A stretch of DNA of 64,000 nt from CAVSWT01 sp963777515 (lineage in GTDB: Bacteria; Bacteroidota; Ignavibacteria; Ignavibacteriales; Ignavibacteriaceae), in assembly GCA_963777515.1 (NCBI GenBank), contig CAVZQU010000008.1:248001-312000 (forward strand). The letters run 5' to 3'. Under the pieces are notes generated by a model, which worked only from the letters and a program-made list of their open reading frames with translations, was not told the origin of the DNA and did no database searches. This document shows positions 38,609-47,469 of the stretch, piece by piece. The translations under genes were made by a program, and so were the position numbers. How positions within the stretch are numbered: the first letter of the stretch is position 1; each line of letters begins with the position of its first letter.

Positions 38609-39478
38609 TCATATTATATAATCAATATTATCAAAGTAATTTTCGTTTGAACGAACCTTCATTTCCATTTTACTAAATACAATTGAATTTGAAGGGACAC
38701 TTTGTGTCACCCAGGCGTTGCCGCCGATAATACTTCCTTTTCCTATTACAGTTTCTCCCCCGAGAATTACCGCCTGGGAATAAAGAATAACATCATCATG
38801 AATTGTTGGATGACGTTTAACATTTGAAAGTGATTTGTCAACGCTCAAAGCACCAAGTGTAACGCCTTGATATATTTTCACATTCTTACCAATTGTAGTT
38901 GTTTCACCAATTACAACCCCGGTTCCATGATCAATAAAAAAAGGACATCCAATTTCAGCACCGGGATGAATATCTATACCTGTTATTTCATGAGCGTGCT
39001 CGGTTAAAATTCTTGGAACTATCTGAACCCCCAACTTATAAAGCTCGTGCGCAAGCCTGTAAATAGCTATTGCCATGAAACCCGGATATGCAAGGATAAC
39101 TTCATCAATACTTTCTGCTGCCGGATCTCCTTTGAATATTGCATCAGCATCAAGCCAAAGGTTATCATGAACATTAGGAACTTCAGAAATAAAATTTTTA
39201 GCTATTTGGGCTGCATTATTTTTTGTTTTTGCATTACCGTTTGCTTTCACATTTTTAAGAATAGAAATTAAATTTCTTTCCATCAGTTGAAGCGTTGCAA
39301 TTATATCTTCAGGAGAATAATAAACTCTGCTTGAGAAATGGGGAAAGAGCAAATCAATTAATTCATTTAAGAAGTTAATAGATTCTTTTTTTAAAGATGA
39401 ATTGCAGGTGTGCGTTTCTCTTTTACTTAAAAGTTTTTCTGCAAAACCATTGAACAGCATATTTTTTGATTCCAACAT
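38609..39478 (-). CDS. cysE: Serine O-acetyltransferase
   Basis: The 289-residue protein has a helical N-terminal domain (about 1-150) and a left-handed beta-helix acetyltransferase domain. Key motifs are RILTEHAHEITGIDIHPGAEIG (in part), with the catalytic His-containing region, and FFIDHGTGVVIGETTTIG, followed by hexapeptide repeats with the inserted loop GALSVDKSLSNVKRHPTIHD. This is the long (EpsC-like) class. It supplies O-acetylserine to cysK, 48 nt downstream. The C-terminus is short, so feedback control by cysteine cannot be judged from the sequence. Confidence 0.92.
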   Translation of the reverse strand: MLESKNMLFNGFAEKLLSKRETHTCNSSLKKESINFLNELIDLLFPHFSSRVYYSPEDIIATLQLMERNLISILKNVKANGNAKTKNNAAQIAKNFISEVPNVHDNLWLDADAIFKGDPAAESIDEVILAYPGFMAIAIYRLAHELYKLGVQIVPRILTEHAHEITGIDIHPGAEIGCPFFIDHGTGVVIGETTTIGKNVKIYQGVTLGALSVDKSLSNVKRHPTIHDDVILYSQAVILGGETVIGKGSIIGGNAWVTQSVPSNSIVFSKMEMKVRSNENYFDNIDYII

Positions 39479-39674
39479 AGTTAATACCTAAAATAAGTTT
39501 GTCCGTTGAATAGTTGATTTAAATTAATTTAAAACCAAATTCAACCGAATAATCCTTGTATTAAAATAATTTGGGAACAGGCAAAGGTAATTATTTTTTT
39601 TGATAATTAAATTGAAAGAGGTCAAAAAGATTGTGGGGAAAAAAAGACTCCTAAATCCCCAAAATATCAGTACG

Positions 39675-39895
39675 GTCCAAAATAAATAAAACTTGAGAAA
39701 GTTGTTTTGTAAATAATTGGAAAACAAAGTAACTCTACATAAGTATAATATCATCCCTTCGGGCTTTACAGTGAACACCGAAGGTGTGAAATTATTATAA
39801 AAAGGATAGAAGAACAGAGCAAAAATCCCGAAGGGATGACATTAAAATATGATTAAAAGTTTATTTGAATTAACCAATTACTATTTATTTTGGAC
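39675..39895. repeat. Nested inverted-repeat element, possible MITE or REP unit
   Basis: Outer 14-bp perfect inverted repeats GTCCAAAATAAATA (39675-39688) and TATTTATTTTGGAC (39882-39895) bracket 221 bp. Inside are 13-bp arms TCATCCCTTCGGG (39751-39763) and CCCGAAGGGATGA (39827-39839). Inside those is a third small hairpin ACACC-GAA-GGTGT (39775-39787). The weak ORF that crosses it has no coding character. The rest of the 442-bp gap between cysE and the lysozyme-like gene shows nothing else. Confidence 0.6.
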
Positions 39896-39920
39896 AGATA
39901 TAAAAAATATATTTCCTTTA

Positions 39921-41546
39921 TTAGTTAAAAAGGAAAAAGGTTTTTAAGCAATATGGAGTATTAATACTTATTCCAAAATCTTCAAGGTTAACCATTGCGC
40001 CATAAACCTTTCCCTGTCCTCTGGCAATTGTCAACTTTCTTGAAAGAACAACTTGAATCCATTGCGGACTGCTTGCTTTTGATCTTTCTTCGGCAATTAT
40101 AATAAGCTTATCTTCTTCGCCTGGTGCACCGGCATTGATAATCCGCTTTTCAATGGCAGCGTGAACATCAATCCCTCGAGAAGGAATTTTTTTATATAGA
40201 GATCCATTCTGTACATTGATATCAAACATTAATGAAAAGGCTCTTTCACTGATTAATCCCAAATCACGACACCATCCTTTTGCAATTTCAAATCTTTTAT
40301 CACACGCTTCAATTTGATATTGAGATGTTTTCGTTCCCAGTGTTTTTAATGTATCAAGCCAGTCGGGAAACATTTCCCATTTTTTATCTTTCTTTTTTTG
40401 AATAGATAAAACCCAGTTCATTTGATCCGCATAAGGTTTCTTTAATATGCCATAAAGCTCAACCATGTTTTTGTCACTGCGCCAGCTTGTATCATCAGAT
40501 TCAAAATATTTGAGGAAAATTGGCTGTAAAGTCTGCTGTCCGAAATTCCATTGTAAACAACCGAAACTAATTCCCTGGCCGTCAAAATTACCTGCAACAA
40601 TTTTAAATGCATCATCAATTTTTTTATTGGTTTCAAAATAGGTTGTGAGAGCTAGTATCTTTCTATTCTGATCATTTTCTTTAGAAGCAACACTCACAGA
40701 GTTTGTATGCTCAACTTCTTGAACGTAAGAAGTAGCGGGTTTCTCTTCTAACTTTTCATCCGGCTTTATTTGAGCAGCAGTAGGAGTCTCTGTTTTCTGA
40801 TTTACGTTTTGAACAATTATTTTTCCGTCGTTGCTTTTTCCTTCGGATATTCTTGCTTTGGTTCTGGCTTTTGCAACATCAACTGCTTTTGTTCCAAAAT
40901 AGAAAGCAATCATCATAAGAAATGCTGTTGCCATAAATTCAACACGGTTTGCAAATATGTTTGAAGGAGGAGCGTAAACACTTATAAAAAACAAAGCGAT
41001 ATTTAGAAACAATAAAGTTAAAGTAAGAGTTGCTCTAATAGTTCCGCTGGGCAAACCAAACGTTTCTTCCTTGTATGGGTTTTGCGGATAGTGCTGTGAC
41101 TTTTGATCCGGCGGTATTGATTCATCATTATTTACCCAATCAACAATAAGCAAGTACCGTTTGCGCCGGAGTCCGCCGTACCAATGGAAACGAACGAATA
41201 AATACATAAGAAAAGCTATAATAAGTACAAACCAGGAAAGAGAAAGCCATGCAGAAACAACAATGTATTCGCTGAATTTCTTATGATTCTTAGAGTAATA
41301 ATTCCATTCCTCCTGAATATTCGATAAGGAATCAGTTGAAGCTAAAGCTATGCTGTCATTTCGGGCAAGCTTTTTTTGCAGTATAACTATTTCATTAGAA
41401 TTATTATTAACCTGGGATTGCAGTTTGTTTGAGGAAGTTGAACCCTGGGCAGTGGTTTTATGAACAGGTGTCGTTGGCTGGCCTGCCGGAAGTTCATTTA
41501 TGCTGCCTGTGGTTTGCAATATCAAAAACAAAATTAAGGTAAACAT
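39921..41546 (-). CDS. Multi-pass membrane protein with C-terminal lysozyme/chitosanase-like domain
   Basis: The 541-residue protein has a short hydrophobic start (probable signal), an Asn/Ser/Gln-rich and coiled-coil stretch (about 25-85), and membrane helices at about 94-118, 170-191 and 203-219. A Lys-rich linker follows. From about 295 on, the sequence ILALTTYFETNKK and VAGNFDGQGISFGCLQWNFG (Glu305, Asp322) has the shape of the GH46-lysozyme superfamily active site, where the Glu is the acid and the Gly-rich strand follows. It would cut peptidoglycan or chitosan while tethered in the membrane. Upstream on the same strand are two coiled-coil membrane proteins. The domain identity is inferred from motif recall. 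Confidence 0.6.
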   Translation of the reverse strand: MFTLILFLILQTTGSINELPAGQPTTPVHKTTAQGSTSSNKLQSQVNNNSNEIVILQKKLARNDSIALASTDSLSNIQEEWNYYSKNHKKFSEYIVVSAWLSLSWFVLIIAFLMYLFVRFHWYGGLRRKRYLLIVDWVNNDESIPPDQKSQHYPQNPYKEETFGLPSGTIRATLTLTLLFLNIALFFISVYAPPSNIFANRVEFMATAFLMMIAFYFGTKAVDVAKARTKARISEGKSNDGKIIVQNVNQKTETPTAAQIKPDEKLEEKPATSYVQEVEHTNSVSVASKENDQNRKILALTTYFETNKKIDDAFKIVAGNFDGQGISFGCLQWNFGQQTLQPIFLKYFESDDTSWRSDKNMVELYGILKKPYADQMNWVLSIQKKKDKKWEMFPDWLDTLKTLGTKTSQYQIEACDKRFEIAKGWCRDLGLISERAFSLMFDINVQNGSLYKKIPSRGIDVHAAIEKRIINAGAPGEEDKLIIIAEERSKASSPQWIQVVLSRKLTIARGQGKVYGAMVNLEDFGISINTPYCLKTFFLFN

Positions 41547-41760
41547 TTAGTCCTCATAAAAATTTTCTAATTGAACAGTATTTGCGAATCATCATCTACT
41601 CAACGAAATAAAAGCTCTCAGATCTTTTTAAGCAATTTAAAGTGAACAATAATATATTTTATTGTTTTCAGTATATCTCACTCTTATTTGATAGAGGTTT
41701 AACTTTTTATTTTACTTAATGATAATAAGTAAACAAAATGATTATGTTTAGTTTATTCTG

Positions 41761-41871
41761 CTAATAAGCCCTTCCATTTTTAAGGGAAGGGTTGGGATGG
41801 GTTCATTGTTTTGCTGAATTTCTTGAACCCTCTCTAATCTCTCCCTTGCAAAGGGAGAGACTTATCATTAG
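41761..41871. repeat. Two-hairpin intergenic repeat
   Basis: Two GC-richer hairpins, CCCTTCC...GGAAGGG (41769-41791) and TCTCTCCCTT-GCA-AAGGGAGAGA (41838-41860), are enclosed by imperfect ends CTAATAAG and CTTATCATTAG. A further palindrome ATCACTTGTGAT follows at 41874-41885. The element lies in the 402-bp gap downstream of the coiled-coil gene at 41949 and is otherwise non-coding. Confidence 0.45.
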
Positions 41872-41948
41872 AGATCACTTGTGATTATCAAAGGTGTCTT
41901 AATTTTTTATAATTAAAACATTTTGATTTACAAAATCTATTTCCGATT

Positions 41949-42593
41949 TCAATACAGGTTAAATGATATCAGTAATCCAACACCGGTGCATCCAACAACT
42001 TTCAAAACATTCAGCCAGGTATCATCATCTTTTCTCATCCATAAAAGGCCGGCACCTAAACTAACAATAGTAGTTACAATCCCTGCTTTTAATTTTACTT
42101 TATTAACCAGGTTTATGGATTCTTGAGCGATACTTCTGTCTTCTTTCAGTAAATCCATAAACTTATCGTTTGTTTTCATTTCTAAATTTAACATCTTAAC
42201 AGTTTCATTCTTCTGTTCAAGCAAGTTTTGATTTTCCATTTCTAAAATTTTATTTAAGCTGTCGATTCTATCTAATTTCATTTTATGGTATTCTGCATTT
42301 AATAAAGCATCATTACTAATCAACCAGGAAATCGAATCGCCAATTGTGAATTCATAATTTTTTTGATCAACAGGCGAATGAATTGTAACTTGAAATCCTT
42401 TGAGCAAAGGATATTTTTTGCCCAGCTTATTTAAACTTATTGTATTATCAGTTTGAGCGTGAAGGAGAAAATTACTGCTCGTAATTAGCGCTAAGATCAG
42501 AAAGAGAACCGGTTTTGCCAAAGATATCAGCCGAGATTTTTTCCTTTTCTTCCACGGGCATTTTAGCATAAACATTTTCCTTCCATTTATCAA
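41949..42593 (-). CDS. Membrane protein with periplasmic coiled coil
   Basis: The 214-residue frame has a Lys/Arg-rich start (CPWKKRKKSRLISLAKP) followed by a hydrophobic stretch ending SSNFLLHAQ, a signal-peptide-like junction. Next come a short beta region, a long Glu/Asn/Leu helix (about 105-165) predicted to be a coiled coil, and two C-terminal hydrophobic segments (about 170-185, 195-212). Its 5' end overlaps the preceding gene by 122 nt. If initiation is at the internal TTG (MAKPVLFLIL), the overlap shrinks to about 60 nt. I recognise no family. The nested start and coiled coil recall phage spanin pairs. Confidence 0.55.
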   Translation of the reverse strand: MINGRKMFMLKCPWKKRKKSRLISLAKPVLFLILALITSSNFLLHAQTDNTISLNKLGKKYPLLKGFQVTIHSPVDQKNYEFTIGDSISWLISNDALLNAEYHKMKLDRIDSLNKILEMENQNLLEQKNETVKMLNLEMKTNDKFMDLLKEDRSIAQESINLVNKVKLKAGIVTTIVSLGAGLLWMRKDDDTWLNVLKVVGCTGVGLLISFNLY

Positions 42594-42948
42594 ACGTTTG
42601 GTAGTTCTCTAATTCTTTTCGTTTTTGAGCTGCCTGCTGATCCAGTTCATTATACTGGGTTTCAAGCACCTGCATTTTATCGCGATAAACCTGCCGTTCT
42701 TTCATTAGGGTGTCTATAAGTTCGGTTTCTATTTTGTGTGATTCCTCAAGACGTTTTTTTAAATCATCAACTTCTTCATCCGAACCGGAAAAGAAATTTT
42801 TAATCTTTTTAAATTGGGAAATGATGCCCCCGTAAATTGCAGAAAGCACAACCCACCAGTTTTTAATCTGCCCCCTGAAAAGGTAAATTAAAACTGCAAT
42901 AACTATAACAACAACTATTACAATAATGACCTTATGAATTATTTTCAT
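42472..42948 (-). CDS. Single-pass membrane coiled-coil protein (spanin-like organisation)
   Basis: The 158-residue protein has one N-terminal membrane helix (VIIVIVVVIVIAVLIYLF, about residues 7-24), a short basic/aromatic segment, then a long charged helix from about 55 to 125 (for example DDLKKRLEESHKIETELID) predicted to be a coiled coil, and a polar tail. This is the layout of phage inner-membrane spanins (Rz), and its last 122 nt encode the start of the next gene in another frame, as Rz/Rz1 pairs do. No sequence homology to Rz is visible, so the analogy is structural only. It is the first gene of a three-gene minus-strand set ending in the lysozyme-like gene. Confidence 0.6.
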   Translation of the reverse strand: MKIIHKVIIVIVVVIVIAVLIYLFRGQIKNWWVVLSAIYGGIISQFKKIKNFFSGSDEEVDDLKKRLEESHKIETELIDTLMKERQVYRDKMQVLETQYNELDQQAAQKRKELENYQTFDKWKENVYAKMPVEEKEKISADIFGKTGSLSDLSANYEQ

Positions 42949-43172
42949 AGGATATCAGTTAAATTTTATTTTTGATGGTGCAGTGGATGAAGTAAACTTA
43001 GCAGTAGAAAATATGAATTAAAATAATAAGGCACAACATGTTTTTATTTATTGTTCAAAACAAGGTGATAGTTCAATTTTTTAAAAGTAAGGATACATAT
43101 AGGAGCAGATTTTTTTAATCGAGAACTTAACTAATGCTACCCAAAATATATATGCAAGATTTTACTTCTATT

Positions 43173-43366
43173 TTATTTTACAGGAAGCATCTTTTGGGAT
43201 TAAAAAATTAACAGCCTAAGCTGATAGAAATAGATTCTGCTTGGCAAAGATGAATTAGAAAGAGTTAATCATTAACCTCACCGCCATGTCTTTATGACTA
43301 CTTTTATCCATTCACAAGAGTGGCAGTCTCCCTTCCCAAGATATCATGAAGATTTATAGCTTGCCA
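43173..43366 (-). pseudogene. Decayed T9SS sorting-domain remnant
   Basis: On the minus strand 43366-43307 reads AINLHDILGRETATLVNG, close to the intact VYDILGREVATLVSE of the sorting domains at 25.1 and 33.3 kb. Further on, in another frame, 43259-43213 reads SSLPSRIYFYQLR (compare SSGVYFYQLKAG) and 43196-43173 reads QKMLPVK-stop (compare NKMILLK-stop). Order and spacing match a whole sorting domain broken by a frameshift and an internal stop. The rest of the 523-bp gap (42949-43471) has no recognisable gene, so the cargo part is lost. Confidence 0.65.
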
Positions 43367-43471
43367 GCTTTTCTTAAAAATAAATTTATTTTCTTAAATT
43401 GCGTGTATATTTTGATTTAAAAACTAAATCAAATTTCAGTTCATCAAAGCACTTATAGGAAATAATAATAG

Positions 43472-44026
43472 ATGAAAAAATTAAATCTCGGCTGCGGTAA
43501 AGATTTAAAAGAAGGATATGTTAATCTTGATATTGTTGATTACGGCGGCAACATGATTCATGATATAAATAAATTTCCGTATCCGTTTGAAGAAAATACT
43601 TTTGATGAAGTTTTTGCTTCACACATTCTCGAGCATCTTGATAATTTTCATAACTCGGTTACAGAACTTTATAGGATAATCAAACCAAATGGATTGTTAA
43701 TCGTTTATGTTCCGTTTTTTCTCAATACAAAATATTTTGGCGAGCCTGATCACAAAATTCCGTTTTCAATTCGATCATTTGATAATTACGAATACATTGA
43801 AAACCGCAAACTAAAATTTTACGAAAAGTGGAAATTAAATCACCGCACAAACTATGAAGGCAAAGCACAATTTGAAGTAGTGGAAAAAAAATTTATTACT
43901 TCTCATTTCGCTCCGTTAAAATGGATGGACTTTTTCTTAAACATTGAGCCGGTTATTTACGAAAGATTTTTTGCCGGAATTTTTTCCCCCGAAGAAGTTT
44001 ATTTTAAGTTGAGAATAATAAAGTAA
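43472..44026 (+). CDS. SAM-dependent methyltransferase (class I, small)
   Basis: The 184-residue protein opens with the SAM-binding strand KLNLGCGKDLKEGYVNLDI, followed by the acidic strand end (VDYGG), a helix, then EVFASHILEHLDNF and LIVYVPFF, a Methyltransf_11-like order. The Leu-Gly-Cys-Gly loop and the Asp that contacts the ribose are visible. The substrate is unknown; relatives with a compact C-terminal part often act on sugars or lipids in surface polysaccharide synthesis. It is an isolated plus-strand gene beside a decayed T9SS domain and repeats, so it may be an accessory gene. Confidence 0.82.
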   Translation: MKKLNLGCGKDLKEGYVNLDIVDYGGNMIHDINKFPYPFEENTFDEVFASHILEHLDNFHNSVTELYRIIKPNGLLIVYVPFFLNTKYFGEPDHKIPFSIRSFDNYEYIENRKLKFYEKWKLNHRTNYEGKAQFEVVEKKFITSHFAPLKWMDFFLNIEPVIYERFFAGIFSPEEVYFKLRIIK

Positions 44027-44056
44027 GTCATTCTGAATTAGTTTCAGCATCTTTTA
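44027..44056. repeat. Partial intergenic repeat, core only
   Basis: GTCATTCTGAATTAGTTTCA followed by GCATCTTTT matches the core of the element at 37370 (GTCATTCCGAACTTGTTTCG, then GAATCTTT). The arms ATTCTGAA and TTTCAG-AT form an imperfect hairpin directly after the methyltransferase stop codon. The terminal repeats of the longer copies are missing. Confidence 0.45.
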
Positions 44057-44102
44057 ACTTTTAAGATAATCAAATAAAGATTACCTTCCTTAAAAGTAAA
44101 GG

Positions 44103-44480
44103 TTATTCATTTTTCTTATTTGCTCTAAAACCTTCAATTCCAATTAAAATCCACCCAATTAAAAAACTGACTCCGCCAAAGGGAGTTATAATTGCAATCA
44201 TTGTTATTGCCGTAATAGCATAAATATAAAGAGAAAAAGAAAATAAAATTATTCCAATCAAAAAGAATAATGCGGCTTTAAAATATTTTTCGTTTCCGGT
44301 TAAGGAAATGGCAAGAATGCAAATAGAGTGAATAAGATGATAAGTTACACCTGTTTTATATACTTCTAACAAATGTTCGGGAATTTTTCCATCAAGTCCA
44401 TGAGCCCCAAAAGCGCCTATTGCCACACCTAAAAAACCCATTATACCACTGATTATAACCCATATACTTTTTTTATTCAT
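44103..44480 (-). CDS. DUF423 small membrane protein
   Basis: The 125-residue protein has four membrane helices and the DUF423 signature at its first loop: GVAIGAFGAHGLDGKIPEHL, followed by YKTGVTYHLIHSICILAI and the C-terminal PFGGVSFLIGWILI. The helices are separated by short loops, so it is nearly all within the inner membrane. The family is widespread (YgdD-like) but without an established function. It sits 157 bp from uvrB on the opposite strand and does not appear to be in an operon. Confidence 0.88.
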   Translation of the reverse strand: MNKKSIWVIISGIMGFLGVAIGAFGAHGLDGKIPEHLLEVYKTGVTYHLIHSICILAISLTGNEKYFKAALFFLIGIILFSFSLYIYAITAITMIAIITPFGGVSFLIGWILIGIEGFRANKKNE

Positions 44481-44637
44481 TTTAATTTTAACTATTGTAA
44501 TTAGACAGTTTAATTTATATTGAATAGTTAATACAAAAATAATTAACTTACAAAATTGATTTCCAATTTTATCTAATTTACATTTTCAGAAAATTCTAAA
44601 TCTGAAATTTATAGAAAAGAATTCGATTGTAATTTTT

Positions 44638-46649
44638 ATGAATAAGTTTGAATTAATTTCTAATTATAAGCCGTCCGGTGATCAGCCGCAGGCAATTGAG
44701 TCTTTAATTAAAGGAATTAAAAGCGGCGAAAAATTCCAAACACTTCTTGGGGTTACGGGAAGCGGGAAAACTTTTACTATCTCAAATGTTATTAAGGAAA
44801 TAAATAAACCAACTTTAATAATTTCTCATAACAAAACTTTAGCAGCACAGCTCTATTCGGAATTTAAAAATTTCTTTCCCAATAATCCTGTAGAATTTTT
44901 TATAAGCTATTATGACTACTATCAGCCGGAAGCATACGTTGTTAGAAATGATCTTTATATTGAAAAGGATTTTTCAATTAATGAAGAAATTGACAGGCTA
45001 AGATTAAAAGCCACAACCTCTTTAATTGAAGGAAGAAATGACGTAATTGTAGTCGCAAGCGTAAGCTGCATTTATGGTATCGGTGCGCCGCAGGAATATG
45101 CAAACCAAATTATTTTTCTTAAAAAAGGAGCCACATACGAGCGTAAAAAATTAATGCGTAACTTAATAGATATTCATTATGTAAGAAATGATGTAGACTT
45201 TTCACGCGGAACTTTTAGAGCACGCGGTGATGTAATTGAAATTATCCCAGCATATCAATATGAAGAAGCAATTAGGATTGAATATTGGGATAATGAGATT
45301 GAAAGACTTTCTATTATTGATTCAATTACAGGCGATGTTTTAAAGGAGGTTGATTCAGCACCTGTTTACCCGGCAAAATATTTTGTGTCCAACCGCGAAC
45401 AAGTACAAAGAGCAATTTATGATATTGAAACAGAATTAGCTGAAAGAATAAAATATTTTCAGAGGGAAGAAAAATATCTTGAAGCACAGCGCATTGAGCA
45501 GCGTACAAAATTTGATATTGAAATGATGAAAGAGATTGGATACTGTGCCGGCATTGAAAATTATTCCCGGCACATGGATAACCGTCCGCCAGGTTCTCGT
45601 CCATCAACTTTGATAGATTATTTTCCTAAAGATTTTCTTTTGGTAATAGACGAATCACATGTTACCGTTCCGCAAATAAGAGGGATGTATAACGGCGACC
45701 GCGCAAGGAAGGAAACTTTGGTTGAATATGGATTCAGGCTTCCGTCTGCTTTAGATAATAGGCCAATGAAGTTTGAAGAATTTTATAATATGATTAATCA
45801 AACAATCTTTGTAAGTGCAACCCCCGCAGATTATGAGCTTGAAAAAAGCGGCGGTGTTGTTGTAGAACAAATTATTCGTCCAACCGGTTTGCTTGATCCT
45901 GAAATTATTGTCCGTCCAATTAAAGGGCAAATAGATGATTTAATAGCAGAAATTAGAGACAGGACACAGAAAAAAGAAAGGGTGCTGGTTACAACTTTAA
46001 CCAAAAAGATGGCCGAAGATCTTTCAGATTATCTTGATAAAATTGGAATTCTTGTTAGATATATCCATAGCGATATTGATGCTTTGGAAAGAGTAGAAAT
46101 TCTTCGTGACTTACGTATCGGCGACTTCGATGTTTTAGTCGGGGTTAATCTTTTAAGGGAAGGATTGATTTGCCGGAAGTTTCACTTGTTGCAATAATAG
46201 ATGCTGACAAAGAAGGATTTTTAAGGAGCGAAAGATCATTGATGCAAACAGCAGGAAGAACTGCCCGTAATGTTAATGGCAAAGTAATTATGTACGCCGA
46301 TAAAATTACTGAATCAATGCGAAAGACTATTGATGAAACGAACCGCAGAAGAAAACTGCAAACTGAGTACAATGTGCAAAACGGAATTTCTCCAAAGACT
46401 ATTTATAAAAGTATGGAAGAAATTATGTCTTCAACTTCCATTGCGGATGTAAGGAAAAAAGAGGAAAAGGAAAACTTCTCCTTTTCAAAAGTTGCCGAGC
46501 CGGTTTTAAAGTACATGGACAACGATCAAAAGCTTGATTTGATAGAACAGTTAACTGATGAAATGCATCAAGCGGCAAAAGACCTTGAGTTTGAACGTGC
46601 TGCAAATTTAAGAGATGAGATTAATAAATTGAAGAAGATGCTAAAATAA
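44638..46649 (+). CDS. uvrB: Excinuclease ABC subunit B, split by one base
   Basis: The product is about 670 residues. Visible are YKPSGDQPQAIESLIKGI, Walker A LLGVTGSGKTFT, the DNA-binding beta-hairpin region YYDYYQPEAYVVRNDLYIEK, the DEAD-like LLVIDESHVTVPQ, helicase motifs VTTLTKKMAEDLSDYL and QTAGRTARNVNGK, and the C-terminal UVR (UvrC-binding) domain DEMHQAAKDLEFERAANLRD. Just after GVNLLREGL the frame shifts: one G missing at about 46167 changes GLDLPEVSL into GLICRKFHLLQ-stop, and the other frame continues PEVSLVAIIDADKEGFLRSE. UvrB verifies lesions and recruits UvrC in nucleotide excision repair. A sequencing error is likely; a true mutation would cripple repair. Confidence 0.95.
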
Positions 46650-46672
46650 GTCAAAGGTCAATAAACCATGAG

Positions 46673-47461
46673 TCAAAAATTGGGTTTAATATTTATTATT
46701 GATTCAAAATCCTTTTTCATTTCTTCTCCTTTATAGATCACTCTCTCTAAAAATAATCCTGATGGAGGGGAAGTATATTTTGCTGGTTCGTTTGATTTAT
46801 TATTAAGATAAAACAACAAATCTTTTTCAGTTTTTTTGCCTCTACCTATTTCAACTAAAACACCAATAATTCTCCTGACCATTTTCCATAAGAAATGCGA
46901 ACCGATGATTCTAATTAAAATTAAATCACCGTCTTCTTTCATCTGAACTTTTTCAATTAATACCTTTGTGGATTTTTCTTCTTTGTCATCATCAGAGAAT
47001 GAAGCAAAGTCATGCATCCCTTCAAGAAGTTTTGATGCTTTATTCATCTTTTCAAAATCAAGTTTATCCTTTATCCACCAAACATAATTTTTACCAAATG
47101 CTGTACGACGTCTTGAGATTTGATAAATGTAGCTTCTTAAAATTGCATCATGCCGTGCATGAAACTTTGGATGAGTTTTTTCAATTTCTAAAATATTAAT
47201 ATCATAAGGAAGCAAATCGTTAAATTTCAATTTGATTATTTCCGGCGCAAGCATTGTTTTTACATCAAGATGAGCAACCTGGCAAAGCGCATGAACCCCG
47301 CTATCGGTCCTTCCGCTTCCTTTAAGTTCAAAGTTTGATGATTTAAATATTTCTGTAGCAGCTTTTATTAATTGCCCCTGAGCAGTCTTAGCGTTTTTTT
47401 GAATCTGCCAGCCGCTGTAGCGGGTTCCTTCATATTCAAGATAAATTTTAAATCGCGACAT
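46673..47461 (-). CDS. truA: tRNA pseudouridine(38-40) synthase TruA
   Basis: The 262-residue protein has the TruA features: FKIYLEYEGTRYSGWQIQKN at the start, the catalytic Asp in LKGSGRTDSGVHALCQVAHL, the LPYDINILEIEKTHPKFHARH strand (in part), YIYQISRRRTAFGKNYVWW and the FLWKMVRRIIGVLVEIGRG signature. It converts uridines 38-40 in the tRNA anticodon arm to pseudouridine. It lies 8 nt downstream of queD and forms an apparent queE-queD-truA tRNA-modification unit. Confidence 0.95.
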   Translation of the reverse strand: MSRFKIYLEYEGTRYSGWQIQKNAKTAQGQLIKAATEIFKSSNFELKGSGRTDSGVHALCQVAHLDVKTMLAPEIIKLKFNDLLPYDINILEIEKTHPKFHARHDAILRSYIYQISRRRTAFGKNYVWWIKDKLDFEKMNKASKLLEGMHDFASFSDDDKEEKSTKVLIEKVQMKEDGDLILIRIIGSHFLWKMVRRIIGVLVEIGRGKKTEKDLLFYLNNKSNEPAKYTSPPSGLFLERVIYKGEEMKKDFESIINIKPNF

Positions 47462-47469
47462 AAAATAAG

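Noticed and set aside
39524..39778. 84-codon minus-strand ORF between cysE and the lysozyme-like gene
   Set aside because: It runs across the nested repeat arms and has no coding features; the inverted repeats explain the sequence better.
39675..41871. CRISPR array in the repeat-rich region
   Set aside because: The repeats are inverted, few and unevenly spaced, with no series of direct repeats and spacers.
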